Source: Actinoplanes derwentensis (GTDB lineage Bacteria; Actinomycetota; Actinomycetes; Mycobacteriales; Micromonosporaceae). Taken from it: DNA of 64,000 nt. Position numbers and translations under genes: made by a program. The stretch covers positions 10,590,082 to 10,654,081 of the forward strand of contig NZ_LT629758.1 of the NCBI RefSeq assembly GCF_900104725.1, written 5' to 3'. Every line of letters begins with the position of its first letter. Within the stretch, counting starts at the first letter, position 1. Shown here in pieces: positions 52,074 through 61,196 of the stretch. The notes beneath the pieces were generated by a model that saw only the letters and a list, made by a program, of their open reading frames with translations, made no database searches and was not told where the DNA came from.

Positions 52074-52781
52074 CTACTTCGGCGGGTTGCCGTAGTAGGC
52101 ACCCGGCCCGTGTTTGCGCTTGAAGTGGCGCTCCTGCAGGTGCTGCGGGGTGGTGGCGGCCGGGTTGAGGGCCAGCGTCTTGATGGCCATCTCGGCGACG
52201 GCCTCCAGGATGATGCCGTTCTCGACCGACTTCATCGGGGTGGCGCCCCAGGTGAACGGCCCGTGGTTGGCGACCAGGGCGGCCGGCATCCCGGCGGCGG
52301 CCTCGTCGTCACCGATGCGTTCGACGATGACCCGGCCGGTGTTCAGCTCGTAGTCGGTGGCGCACTCCTCGGGCGTGAGCCCGCGGGTCACCGGGACCGG
52401 GCCGTCGAACGTGTCGGCGTGTGTGGTGCCGAGGACCGGGATGTCCAGGTCGGCCTGGGCGAAGGCGACCGCGTTCGTCGAGTGGGTGTGGGTGACCCCG
52501 CCGATCGACGGCCACGCCAGGTAGAACGCGCGGTGGCTCTCGCTGTCGACCGACGGCCGCAGGTCACCGTCGAGGACCTTGCCGGTGGCGAGGTCGACGG
52601 GCACCAGGTCGTCCTCGGTCAGGTCGTCGTAGGCGACACCGGAGGGCTTGATCACGTACAGCCCGGCCTCCCGGTCGATGCCGCTGACGTTTCCCCAGGT
52701 GAGCTGAGCGAGCTTGGCCAGCGGAATCCTCTGATTGGCCAGCAGCACGGCCCGGCGCAGGGCCGGCGAACCGTAAGTCAC
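52074..52781 (-). CDS. araD: L-ribulose-5-phosphate 4-epimerase
   Basis: The product has 235 residues, standard for AraD. Class II aldolase motifs are present: LAQLTWGNVSGIDREAG, VIKPSGVAYDDL, the zinc-binding HTHS in GGVTHTHSTNAVAFAQ, and LVANHGPFTWG with a late His. It converts L-ribulose-5-phosphate to D-xylulose-5-phosphate, the last step of L-arabinose breakdown. araA and araB are not in the window. GAGGAG precedes the GTG at 52781. Two operator-like sites lie 25-95 bp upstream, suggesting LacI control. Confidence 0.93.
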   Translation of the reverse strand: MTYGSPALRRAVLLANQRIPLAKLAQLTWGNVSGIDREAGLYVIKPSGVAYDDLTEDDLVPVDLATGKVLDGDLRPSVDSESHRAFYLAWPSIGGVTHTHSTNAVAFAQADLDIPVLGTTHADTFDGPVPVTRGLTPEECATDYELNTGRVIVERIGDDEAAAGMPAALVANHGPFTWGATPMKSVENGIILEAVAEMAIKTLALNPAATTPQHLQERHFKRKHGPGAYYGNPPK

Positions 52782-52805
52782 GTCGTCTTCTCCTCGACCG
52801 GCGGA

Positions 52806-52819
52806 TGTTAGCGCTCACC
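52806..52819 (-). promoter_or_regulatory. LacI-type operator TGTTAGCGCTCACC upstream of araD
   Basis: The 14-bp site is 25 bp upstream of the araD start and is similar to sites at 32918, 52864 and 54782. Confidence 0.55.
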
Positions 52820-52863
52820 CTAGCGGAGCCGGGTCGTCACGATACAGGGCCGAAACACCCGAG

Positions 52864-52877
52864 TGTTAGCGACAACA
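52864..52877 (-). promoter_or_regulatory. Second operator-like site TGTTAGCGACAACA upstream of araD
   Basis: It lies 58 bp from the first site, in a position allowing cooperative binding or looping. Confidence 0.45.
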
Positions 52878-52894
52878 GGTCTCCTGCCTCGACG

Positions 52895-53347
52895 CTACCG
52901 GCTCTGGGTGACGCTCCGGACCATGTTGCGGAAGCGGCCGTAGTCGGCGCGGGTGTTTGCGGTGCGCTGCGCCGGGACGCGCAGGTGGCCGGGAACGTTC
53001 GGCGGTGGCAGCAGCCAGGTGAAGTCGGCGCCGCCCAGGGTGATGGTCCGCCCGGCGGGGCAGATGCCGGAGCGCCGGTCGGCCACCGCGCCGGTCGGGC
53101 CGTAAACGATCAGCAGACCGGTTCGGGAGGTGCCGAGGTGCACCGCCCAGGCCTCCCCGTAACCGGGCAGTCCGCTGCCGGCCGCGGTCAGCAGGGTGTC
53201 CCGTCCGCGCAGCGGCACGATGATCTCGTGACCGGCGGCGTCGCGGATGTGCAGGGTGCCGGCGAGCCGTGGGGCCCGGCGCCGGAACCAGGCGCTCACA
53301 CCCGTGCTGGTGGGCGTCTCCGGAAACGGCGTCTCATCGGTGAGCAC
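52895..53347 (-). CDS. Hypothetical protein
   Basis: The product has about 150 residues and is not recognised. It is a mostly beta-prone soluble protein (LAGTLHIRDAAGHEIIVPLR, WAVHLGTSRTGLLIVYGPTG) ending in a basic tail. There is no signal peptide or membrane segment. The start GTG at 53347 lies 7 nt after TACAGT (complement of 53355-53360), a leaderless arrangement; GTG 53356 is the alternative. It sits between araD and the LacI gene on the same strand, but the hairpin at 53416 suggests separate transcription. Confidence 0.6.
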   Translation of the reverse strand: MLTDETPFPETPTSTGVSAWFRRRAPRLAGTLHIRDAAGHEIIVPLRGRDTLLTAAGSGLPGYGEAWAVHLGTSRTGLLIVYGPTGAVADRRSGICPAGRTITLGGADFTWLLPPPNVPGHLRVPAQRTANTRADYGRFRNMVRSVTQSR

Positions 53348-53415
53348 CCCTCGCACTGTAGCGGCGTGCCGCCGGGGCGCAACCCTCGGTCACCGGAGCG
53401 AGCCGAGATTGGCAC

Positions 53416-53451
53416 CGCCCCGGACCGGGGTGCTGGCACCGGTCCGGGGCG
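53416..53451 (-). terminator. Hairpin after the LacI-family gene
   Basis: Perfect 13-bp stem (CGCCCCGGACCGG and complement) with a 10-nt loop, 45 bp beyond the regulator stop. Confidence 0.65.
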
Positions 53452-53496
53452 GGCGTCTGGGTGAAGACCAGGTCGGATGTCGGGGGAGACCGCTGG

Positions 53497-54584
53497 TCAG
53501 GTGTGTGGTGGGCCGGCGCTGGCCCGGGCCACGACGCGGGGTGCGACCACCACGTCCTCCGGCGGGTCGTCGCCGTCGGGGGCGGCCATGTGGCGCAGCA
53601 GCAGGGACAGGGCGCGCCGCCCCAGTTCGGCGAAGTCCTGGTGGACGGTGGTGAGCGGGGGCAGGAAGTAGCCGGAGTCGGGCATGTCGTCGAAGCCGGT
53701 GACGCTGACGTCGCCGGGCACCCGGCGGCCGGATTCGTGCATGGCGAGGAGGACCCCCAGCGCGATCCGGTCGTTGGCGCAGAAGACGGCGGTCACGGCC
53801 GGGTCGGCGGCGAGACGGCGGCCCTGGTCGTACCCCGCTTCGGCGTCCCACCATCCGGTGGTGACGGCCGGGACGACGGCGCCGGCCGCGTAGAGGGTCT
53901 CGCGCCAGCCGTCGACCCTGGACTGTGCCTCGGGCCAGTCGAGGGGTCCGGCGACGTGGTGCACGGTGGCGTGGCCGAGGTCGAGCAGGTGCCGGGTGGC
54001 CAGGCGGGCTCCGGCGGCGTTGTCCACCCGTACCGTCGGGAAGCCGGCTTGTCCGTCTCCGCCGACGGCGACGCAGGGCATGCCGGCGGGCGCGTGGGTG
54101 AGCGCCGTGGTGACCGCGTGTTTGGGTGCGATGGCGATGATGCCGTCGACGCCGTGCTGGACGAGCCGGTCGACGGCTTCCAGGACGGGCCGGTGTGACA
54201 GGTCCCGGACGGTGGCGACGCTGACCAGGTAGCCGGCGGCGCGGGCGGCGCTCTCGATGCCGTAGAGCATCGACTCGGGCCCGAAGAGGGTGGTCTCGAA
54301 CCCGACGATCCGAGGGTGTGCGATTTGCGGGTGGCGAGGGTGCGCGCGGCCAGGTTGCGCCGGTAGTTGAGCGAGCGCATCGCGGCGAGCACTCGTTCCC
54401 GGGTCTCGGCGCGGACGTGCGGATGCTCGTTGATCACTCGCGACACGGTCTGGTGCGAGACGCCGGCCAGTTTGGCCACGTCACGCATGACGCTGCCGCG
54501 CTCCTTGCCGGGTCTCGGCCGAAGTGCGAACGCGGGTGATTCGGGTGCCGGCTCGGGCCCCGGCACATGGTCAGGTGTCGCCAT
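53497..54584 (-). CDS. LacI family regulator of the arabinose locus (one-base frameshift in this copy)
   Basis: Once repaired, the product has about 362 residues. HTH motif VMRDVAKLAGVSHQTVSRVI is near residue 33 and LNYRRNLAARTLATRKSHTLG is the hinge; a periplasmic-binding-like effector domain follows (VDGIIAIAPKHAV, FCANDRIALGVL, VTGFDDMPDSGYF). At about 54312 one G is missing from a G run: the right-arm copy reads CTCGGGATC where this one reads CTCGGATC, so the frame shifts here. This is almost certainly a sequencing or assembly error. It is divergent from the sugar transport operon, and operators lie between. AGGAA precedes the ATG at 54584. Confidence 0.85.
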
Positions 54585-54682
54585 TGGACGATTCCTAGCA
54601 GCTTCCGCTCGATCACCACGGGTGAGATAGGCGTTCTTGCAACAGATCTGAAACGTTGATCCATATCTCTTGACGACGTGGT

Positions 54683-54696
54683 TGAGAGCGGTAACA
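54683..54696. promoter_or_regulatory. Operator-like site TGAGAGCGGTAACA in the lacI-transport divergent region
   Basis: It shares GCGGTAACA with the site at 54782 and lies 12 bp after TTGACG (54671), a possible -35 of the transport operon. Confidence 0.45.
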
Positions 54697-54781
54697 CTCA
54701 CGAAACGCAAGCTGTGACGGCGGTCGCAGCAGGACGGCGATTCTCGCGTGTTTGGGCTGGTCGCCCAGGCCGCTGATTGTT

Positions 54782-54795
54782 TGTTAACGGTAACA
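54782..54795. promoter_or_regulatory. Main LacI-type operator TGTTAACGGTAACA before the sugar ABC operon
   Basis: A near-perfect 14-bp palindrome 17 bp before the binding-protein start and just ahead of its ribosome binding site. It has the best symmetry of the motif family. Confidence 0.65.
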
Positions 54796-54812
54796 GTTCT
54801 GGAGGGGTTGTA

Positions 54813-55796
54813 GTGCGCAGGACTTTGTCTGTGGCGGTTTTTGGTGGCCTCCTGGCCGTGTCCACGCTTGCCGGTTGCGGTGGCAGTGACAGCGGCTCCG
54901 AGGGCGGCGGCGACGACGGCAAGCTCACGCTCGGTTTCTCCCAGGTGGGTGCCGAGAGTGGCTGGCGTACCGCCAACACCGAGTCGATCAAGGCGTCCGC
55001 CGCGGCCGCCGGGATCGAGCTGAAGTTCTCCGACGCGCAGGGCAAGCAGGAGAACCAGATCAGCGACATCCGTGGCTTCATCACGCAGAAGGTCGACGTC
55101 ATCGCCTTCTCGCCGGTGGTCACCTCCGGCTGGGACGCGGTGCTCAAGGAGGCCAAGGACGCCGACATCCCGGTCATCCTGACCGACCGTGCCGTCGACT
55201 CGACCGACACCTCGCTGTACGAGTCCTTCATCGGCTCGGACTTCAAGGTGGAGGGCCAGAAGGCCGGCGAGTGGCTGGCCAAGGAGTACGAAGGTAAGAC
55301 CGGCGACGTCAACATCGTCGAGCTGCAGGGCACCACGGGCTCGGCTCCGGCCATCGACCGGCAGACCGGCTTCGCCGACGCGATCAAGGCGAACCCGAAC
55401 CTGAAGATCGCCAAGTCGCAGACCGGTGACTTCAAGCGCGCCGACGGCAAGACGGTCATGGAGACCTTCCTGCAGTCGGTCCCGAAGATCGACGTGCTCT
55501 ACGCCCACAACGACGACATGGGCCTGGGCGCGATCGAGGCCATCGAGGCCGCCGGCAAGGTGCCCGGCAAGGACATCAAGATCATCACCGTCGACGCGGT
55601 CAAGGACGGTATGACGGCGCTGGCCGCGGGCAAGATCAACTTCATCGTCGAGTGCAGCCCGCTCCTCGGTGACCAGCTGATGGAGACCGCCAAGAAGGTC
55701 AAGGCCGGCGAAGCGGTGGAGAAGCGGATCCTCACCAAGGAGGGCACCTTCACCCCGGAGCAGGCCAAGGCCGAGCTCCCCAACCGCAAGTACTGA
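54813..55796 (+). CDS. YtfQ/AraF-type sugar ABC transporter substrate-binding lipoprotein
   Basis: The product has 327 residues with a lipoprotein signal (VRRTLSVAVFGGLLAVSTLAG then C; lipobox STLAGC). The mature domain closely follows YtfQ: GFSQVGAESGWRTANTESIK, FSPVVTSGWDAVLKEAKDA, VILTDRAVDSTDTSLY and YAHNDDMGLGAIEAIE. YtfQ homologs bind galactofuranose or other furanose sugars, and arabinose is plausible here because of araD. GGAGGGG lies 5 nt before the GTG. It is first in the operon with the ATPase (55862) and permease (57385) and is separated from the ATPase by a strong hairpin. Confidence 0.92.
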   Translation: MRRTLSVAVFGGLLAVSTLAGCGGSDSGSEGGGDDGKLTLGFSQVGAESGWRTANTESIKASAAAAGIELKFSDAQGKQENQISDIRGFITQKVDVIAFSPVVTSGWDAVLKEAKDADIPVILTDRAVDSTDTSLYESFIGSDFKVEGQKAGEWLAKEYEGKTGDVNIVELQGTTGSAPAIDRQTGFADAIKANPNLKIAKSQTGDFKRADGKTVMETFLQSVPKIDVLYAHNDDMGLGAIEAIEAAGKVPGKDIKIITVDAVKDGMTALAAGKINFIVECSPLLGDQLMETAKKVKAGEAVEKRILTKEGTFTPEQAKAELPNRKY

Positions 55797-55806
55797 TTGA
55801 TTCGCC

Positions 55807-55841
55807 CGTAGGTCGCCCCGGCTCGTCCGGGGCGACCTACG
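55807..55841 (+). terminator. Intra-operon hairpin between binding-protein and ATPase genes
   Basis: Perfect 15-bp stem (CGTAGGTCGCCCCGG and complement) with a 5-nt CTCGT loop, 10 bp after the binding-protein stop. Such hairpins often stabilise or attenuate, so that the binding protein is made in excess. Confidence 0.65.
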
Positions 55842-55861
55842 GCGCTCGAAACGGAGCAAGA

Positions 55862-57388
55862 ATGGGCGAGCAGTCCCCGGTCCTCGAGATGACCGGGATC
55901 AGAAAAGTCTTCCCCGGCGTCGTCGCCCTCGACGGCGTCGATTTCCGTCTGTTCCCGGGCGAGGTCCACGCGCTCATGGGCGAGAACGGCGCCGGCAAGT
56001 CCACTCTGATCAAGACGCTGACGGGCGTCTACGAGATCGACGGTGGCGAGATCAAGCTGGGCGGCGTGCCGGTGCGGATCGCCGGGCCGTTGCAGGCGCA
56101 GCAGGCCGGCGTCAGCACGGTGTACCAGGAGGTCAACCTCTGCACCAACCTCTCCGTCGCGGAGAACATCTTCATCGGGCGTGAGCCGCGTAAATGGGGC
56201 AAGATCCAATGGGGCAAGATGCGGCGCCGTGCCACGGAGCTGCTCGCCCGGCTCGACCTCGATCTCGACGTGTCCGCGCCGCTGGACACCTATTCGCTGG
56301 CGATCCAGCAGATGGTCGCCATCGCGCGCGCGATCGACATCGACGCCCGGGTGCTCATCCTCGACGAGCCCACCTCCAGCCTGGACACCGCCGAGGTGGA
56401 GCAGCTCTTCCGGGTGATGCGCCTGATCAAGGAGTCCGGCGTGGCGATCCTCTTCGTCTCGCACTTCCTGGACCAGATCTTCGAGATCTCCGACCGGCTC
56501 ACCATCCTGCGCAACGGCCAGCTGATCAGTGAGCACCGGGTCGAGGAGCTGTCCCAGGTGCAGCTGGTCGAGAAGATGATCGGCAAGGAGCTCGCCGCCC
56601 TGGAGGACCTCGAGGACAAGGCGCAGCGCAACCGGGAGCGGGCCGCCGAGGCGAAACCGCTGCTGGAGGCCAAAGGGCTCGGCCGCACCGGCGCGATCTC
56701 CCCGTACGACCTGACCATCCACGAGGGTGAGGTGGTGGGGCTGGCCGGTCTGCTCGGCTCCGGCCGCACCGAGCTGGCCCGGCTGCTGTTCGGCGCGGAC
56801 AAGGCCGACAAGGGCGAGCTGTCGGTGGACGGCAAACGGGTCACGCTGCGCGACCCGCAGGTCGCGATGAAACACGGGATCGCCTTCTCCTCGGAGAACC
56901 GGCGCACCGAGGGCATCATCGGCGATCTCAGCGTCCGGGAGAACATCATCCTCGCGTTGCAGGCCACCCGTGGCTGGACGCGCCCGATCCCGCGCAAGAA
57001 GCAGGACGAGATCGTCGAGAAGTACATCAAGGCTCTCCAGATCCGGCCGGCCGACCCGGAGCGCCCGGTCCGCAACCTCAGCGGCGGCAACCAGCAGAAG
57101 GTGCTGCTCGCCCGGTGGCTGATCACCGAGCCGCGGCTCCTGATCATCGACGAGCCGACCCGGGGCATCGACGTCGGCGCCAAGGCCGAGATCCAGAAGC
57201 TGGTGGCCGAACTGTCCGACGGCGGGATGGCGGTGCTGTTCGTCAGCGCCGAGCTGGAGGAGGTCCTCCGGCTCAGCCACAAGATCGCCGTGCTGCGGGA
57301 CCGGCGCCTGGTCGAGGAGCTGGAGAACACCGCGGACGTCGACGCCGACCGCATCATGCAGACCATCGCCAGCGGAGCAACCTCATGA
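55862..57388 (+). CDS. YtfR/AraG-type sugar ABC transporter ATP-binding protein
   Basis: The product has 508 residues with two fused ABC domains. The first has Walker [11 protein letters not shown] near residue 39 and Walker [17 protein letters not shown]. The second has the signature LSGGNQQKVLLARWL near 405 and Walker B LLIIDEPTRGIDVGA, with a degenerate second Walker A (GLLGSGRTEL), as usual in this family. It energises monosaccharide uptake. The stop overlaps the permease ATG (ATGA). A broken copy lies at 58392-59919. Confidence 0.93.
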   Translation: MGEQSPVLEMTGIRKVFPGVVALDGVDFRLFPGEVHALMGENGAGKSTLIKTLTGVYEIDGGEIKLGGVPVRIAGPLQAQQAGVSTVYQEVNLCTNLSVAENIFIGREPRKWGKIQWGKMRRRATELLARLDLDLDVSAPLDTYSLAIQQMVAIARAIDIDARVLILDEPTSSLDTAEVEQLFRVMRLIKESGVAILFVSHFLDQIFEISDRLTILRNGQLISEHRVEELSQVQLVEKMIGKELAALEDLEDKAQRNRERAAEAKPLLEAKGLGRTGAISPYDLTIHEGEVVGLAGLLGSGRTELARLLFGADKADKGELSVDGKRVTLRDPQVAMKHGIAFSSENRRTEGIIGDLSVRENIILALQATRGWTRPIPRKKQDEIVEKYIKALQIRPADPERPVRNLSGGNQQKVLLARWLITEPRLLIIDEPTRGIDVGAKAEIQKLVAELSDGGMAVLFVSAELEEVLRLSHKIAVLRDRRLVEELENTADVDADRIMQTIASGATS

Positions 57389-57931
57389 GCATCATCAAGA
57401 ACCGGCTGTTCTGGCCGTCGCTGATCCTGGCGGTGATGCTGGTCATCAACATGTTCACCTCCAACCAGTTCGTCACGATCCAGAACGGCCACCTCTTCGG
57501 CACCCTGATCGACATCCTGCGTGGCAGCGCGCCGCTCATCCTGGTGGCCCTGGCATGACGCTGGTGATCGCCACCGGCGGCATCGACCTGTCGGTGGGCT
57601 CGGTGATGGCCATCTCCGGCGCCGTCGCCTGCCTGCTGATCAGTGACCTCGGCGATCAGAACGCCGTCGGATCGGTGCTGCTGATCATCGGCGTCGCGAT
57701 CGCCGCCTCGCTGGTGCTCGGTCTCTGGAACGGCCGCGCTGGTGGCGTTCGTCGGCATCCAGCCGATCATCGCGACGCTGATCCTGATGGTGGCCGGCCG
57801 TGGTGTCGCCCAGTTGATCACCGACGGTCAGATCATCAACTCGTCAGCCACGCCCCCCTCGCGACCGGGTTCTTACCTGGCCGTGCCGGTCGCCTTCCTG
57901 ATCCCGGCGGCGGCCGTCGGCTGGACTGCAC
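57385..57931 (+). pseudogene. YtfT/AraH-type sugar ABC permease, truncated by the inverted-duplication junction
   Basis: The frame starts at the ATG overlapping the ATPase stop and reads MSIIKNRLFWPSLILAVMLV, typical of YtfT-type permeases. A missing G near 57556 (in both arms) ends the frame after LILVALA where LVALGMTLVIATGGIDLSVGS is expected. An extra C near 57735 shifts it again before VAFVGIQPIIATLILM. At 57841 the homologous sequence leaves the repeat arm and at 57932 folds back. About half of the ~330-residue protein is present; the missing half is probably beyond the artefactual junction. Confidence 0.85.
57841..57931. other. Unpaired centre of the inverted duplication
   Basis: The 91-bp spacer is single copy in the window. 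On the plus strand it continues permease-like coding (SYLAVPVAFLIPAAAVGW), so it looks like genuine downstream permease sequence lying at the turn-round point. Confidence 0.8.
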
Positions 57932-58395
57932 GTTGATGATCTGACCGTCGGTGATCAACTGGGCGACACCACGGCCGGCCACCATCAGGATCAGCGTCGC
58001 CGATGATCGCTGGATGCCGACGAACGCCCACCAGCGCGCCGTTCCCAGAGACCGAGCACCAGCGAGGCGGCGATCGCGACGCCGATGATCAAGCAGCACC
58101 GATCCCGACGGCGTTTCTGATCGCCGAGGGTCACTGATCAGCAGGCAGGCGACGGCGCCGGAGATGGCCATCACCGAGCCCACCGACAGGTCCGATGCCG
58201 CCGGTGGCCGATCACCAGCGTCATGCCAGGGCCACCAGGAATGAGCGGCGCGCTGCCACGCAGGATGTCGATCAGGGTGCCGAAGAGGTGGCCGTTCTGG
58301 ATCGTGACGAACTGGTTGGAGGTGAACATGTTGATGACCAGCATCACCGCCAGGATCAGCGACGGCCAGAACAGCCGGTTCTTGATGATGCTCAT
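57932..58395 (-). pseudogene. Copy of the sugar ABC permease 5' part
   Basis: Mirror of 57385-57840. It starts at an ATG at 58395 and is broken by several one-base indels, including the same missing G after LVAL. No independent function is expected. Confidence 0.85.
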
Positions 58396-59919
58396 GAGGT
58401 TGCTCCGCTGGCGATGGTCTGCATGATGCGGTCGGCGTCGACGTCCGCGGTGTTCTCCAGCTCCTCGACCAGGCGCCGGTCCCGCAGCACGGCGATCTTG
58501 TGGCTGAGCCGGAGGACCTCCTCCAGCTCGGCGCTGACGAACAGCACCGCCATCCCGCCGTCGGACAGTTCGGCCACCAGCTTCTGGATCTCGGCCTTGG
58601 CGCCGACGTCGATGCCCCGGGTCGGCTCGTCGATGATCAGGAGCCGCGGCTCGGTGATCAGCCACCGGGCGAGCAGCACCTTCTGCTGGTTGCCGCCGCT
58701 GAGGTTGCGGACCGGGCGCTCCGGGTCGGCCGGCCGGATCTGGAGAGCCTTGATGTACTTCTCGACGATCTCGTCCTGCTTCTTGCGCGGGATCGGGCGC
58801 GTCCAGCCACGGGTGGCCTGCAACGCGAGGATGATGTTCTCCCGGACGCTGAGATCGCCGATGATGCCCTCGGTGCGCCGGTTCTCCGAGGAGAAGGCGA
58901 TCCCGTGTTTCATCGCGACCTGCGGGTCGCGCAGCGTGACCCGTTTTGCCGTCCACCGACAGCTCGCCCTTGTCGGCCTTGTCCGCGCCGAACAGCAGCC
59001 GGGCCAGCTCGGTGCGGCCGGAGCCGAGCAGACCGGCCAGCCCCACCACCTCACCCTCGTGGATGGTCAGGTCGTACGGGGAGATCGCGCCGGTGCGGCC
59101 GAGCCCTTTGGCCTCCAGCAGCGGTTTCGCCTCGGCGGCCCGCTCCCGGTTGCGCTGCGCCTTGTCCTCGAGGTCCTCCAGGCGGCGAGCTCCTTGCCGA
59201 TCATCTTCTCGACCAGCTGCACCTGGGACAGCTCCTCGACCCGGTGCTCACTGATCAGCTGGCCGTTGCGCAGGATGGTGAGCCGGTCGGAGATCTCGAA
59301 GATCTGGTCCAGGAAGTGCGAGACGAAGAGGATCGCCACGCCGGACTCCTTGATCAGGCGCATCACCCGGAAGAGCTGCTCCACCTCGGCGGTGTCCAGG
59401 CTGGAGGTGGGCTCGTCGAGGATGAGCACCCGGGCGTCGATGTCGATCGCGCGCGCGATGGCGACCATCTGCTGGATCGCCAGCGAATAGGTGTCCAGCG
59501 GCGCGGACACGTCGAGATCGAGGTCGAGCCGGGCGAGCAGCTCCGTGGCACGGCGCCGCATCTTGCCCCATTGGATCTTGCCCCATTTTACGCGGCTCAC
59601 GCCCGATGAAGATGTTCTCCGCGACGGAGAGGTTGGTGCAGAGGTTGACCTCCTGGTACACCGTGCTGACGCCGGCCTGCTGCGCCTGCAACGGCCCGGC
59701 GATCCGCACCGGCACGCCGCCCAGCTTGATCTCGCCACCGTCGATCTCGTAGACGCCCGTCAGCGTCTTGATCAGAGTGGACTTGCCGGCGCCGTTCTCG
59801 CCCATGAGCGCGTGGACCTCGCCCGGGAACAGACGGAAATCGACGCCGTCGAGGGCGACGACGCCGGGGAAGACTTTTCTGATCCCGGTCATCTCGAGGA
59901 CCGGGGACTGCTCGCCCAT
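58392..59919 (-). pseudogene. Frameshifted copy of the sugar ABC ATPase
   Basis: Mirror of 55862-57388, start at 59919. Three one-base homopolymer indels (near 59588, 59190 and 58946) split the frame, although the protein sequence between breaks is identical to the intact copy. The pattern points to sequencing error rather than decay, since no substitutions accompany it. Confidence 0.88.
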
Positions 59920-59983
59920 TCTTGCTCCGTTTCGAGCGCCGTAGGTCGCCCGGACGAGCCGGGGCGACCTACGGGCGAATCAA

Positions 59984-60967
59984 TCAGTACTTGCGGTTGG
60001 GGAGCTCGGCCTTGGCCTGCTCCGGGGTGAAGGTGCCCTCCTTGGTGAGGATCCGCTTCTCCACCGCTTCGCCGGCCTTGACCTTCTTGGCGGTCTCCAT
60101 CAGCTGGTCACCGAGGAGCGGGCTGCACTCGACGATGAAGTTGATCTTGCCCGCGGCCAGCGCCGTCATACCGTCCTTGACCGCGTCGACGGTGATGATC
60201 TTGATGTCCTTGCCGGGCACCTTGCCGGCGGCCTCGATGGCCTCGATCGCGCCCAGGCCCATGTCGTCGTTGTGGGCGTAGAGCACGTCGATCTTCGGGA
60301 CCGACTGCAGGAAGGTCTCCATGACCGTCTTGCCGTCGGCGCGCTTGAAGTCACCGGTCTGCGACTTGGCGATCTTCAGGTTCGGGTTCGCCTTGATCGC
60401 GTCGGCGAAGCCGGTCTGCCGGTCGATGGCCGGAGCCGAGCCCGTGGTGCCCTGCAGCTCGACGATGTTGACGTCGCCGGTCTTACCTTCGTACTCCTTG
60501 GCCAGCCACTCGCCGGCCTTCTGGCCCTCCACCTTGAAGTCCGAGCCGATGAAGGACTCGTACAGCGAGGTGTCGGTCGAGTCGACGGCACGGTCGGTCA
60601 GGATGACCGGGATGTCGGCGTCCTTGGCCTCCTTGAGCACCGCGTCCCAGCCGGAGGTGACCACCGGCGAGAAGGCGATGACGTCGACCTTCTGCGTGAT
60701 GAAGCCACGGATGTCGCTGATCTGGTTCTCCTGCTTGCCCTGCGCGTCGGAGAACTTCAGCTCGATCCCGGCGGCCGCGGCGGACGCCTTGATCGACTCG
60801 GTGTTGGCGGTACGCCAGCCACTCTCGGCACCCACCTGGGAGAAACCGAGCGTGAGCTTGCCGTCGTCGCCGCCGCCCTCGGAGCCGCTGTCACTGCCAC
60901 CGCAACCGGCAAGCGTGGACACGGCCAGGAGGCCACCAAAAACCGCCACAGACAAAGTCCTGCGCAC
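59984..60967 (-). CDS. Intact copy of the YtfQ/AraF-type binding protein (inverted duplicate)
   Basis: Mirror of 54813-55796, 327 residues, with identical protein sequence and the same GTG start and GGAGGGG site. It is the longest feature intact in both arms. It probably represents the same genomic locus read twice. Confidence 0.8.
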   Translation of the reverse strand: MRRTLSVAVFGGLLAVSTLAGCGGSDSGSEGGGDDGKLTLGFSQVGAESGWRTANTESIKASAAAAGIELKFSDAQGKQENQISDIRGFITQKVDVIAFSPVVTSGWDAVLKEAKDADIPVILTDRAVDSTDTSLYESFIGSDFKVEGQKAGEWLAKEYEGKTGDVNIVELQGTTGSAPAIDRQTGFADAIKANPNLKIAKSQTGDFKRADGKTVMETFLQSVPKIDVLYAHNDDMGLGAIEAIEAAGKVPGKDIKIITVDAVKDGMTALAAGKINFIVECSPLLGDQLMETAKKVKAGEAVEKRILTKEGTFTPEQAKAELPNRKY

Positions 60968-60984
60968 TACAACCCCTCCAGAAC

Positions 60985-60998
60985 TGTTACCGTTAACA
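60985..60998. promoter_or_regulatory. Mirror copy of the main LacI-type operator
   Basis: TGTTACCGTTAACA, the reverse complement of the site at 54782. It lies in the inverted duplicate. Confidence 0.6.
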
Positions 60999-61196
60999 AA
61001 ACAATCAGCGGCCTGGGCGACCAGCCCAAACACGCGAGAATCGCCGTCCTGCTGCGACCGCCGTCACAGCTTGCGTTTCGTGAGTGTTACCGCTCTCAAC
61101 CACGTCGTCAAGAGATATGGATCAACGTTTCAGATCTGTTGCAAGAACGCCTATCTCACCCGTGGTGATCGAGCGGAAGCTGCTAGGAATCGTCCA

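Larger units (their letters stand above)
51783..57840 (+). repeat. Left arm of a ~6-kb inverted duplication
   Basis: The reverse complement of this stretch reappears at 57932-64000. The 64000 end is the window edge, so the match may continue left of 51783 and right of 64000. Arms differ mostly by single-base indels in homopolymer runs. A 91-bp spacer (57841-57931) separates them. This arm carries intact araD, the solute-binding and ATPase genes, but also a frameshift in lacI and two in the permease gene. Confidence 0.95.

Noticed and set aside
53793..55859. 688-residue minus frame joining lacI sequence to antisense of the binding-protein gene
   Set aside because: Product of the lacI frameshift plus antisense read-through; not a real fusion.
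57841..57931. Hairpin telomere of a linear replicon
   Set aside because: The centre is ordinary permease coding sequence without telomere features, and the arms carry typical read errors; kept only as an alternative under the duplication finding.
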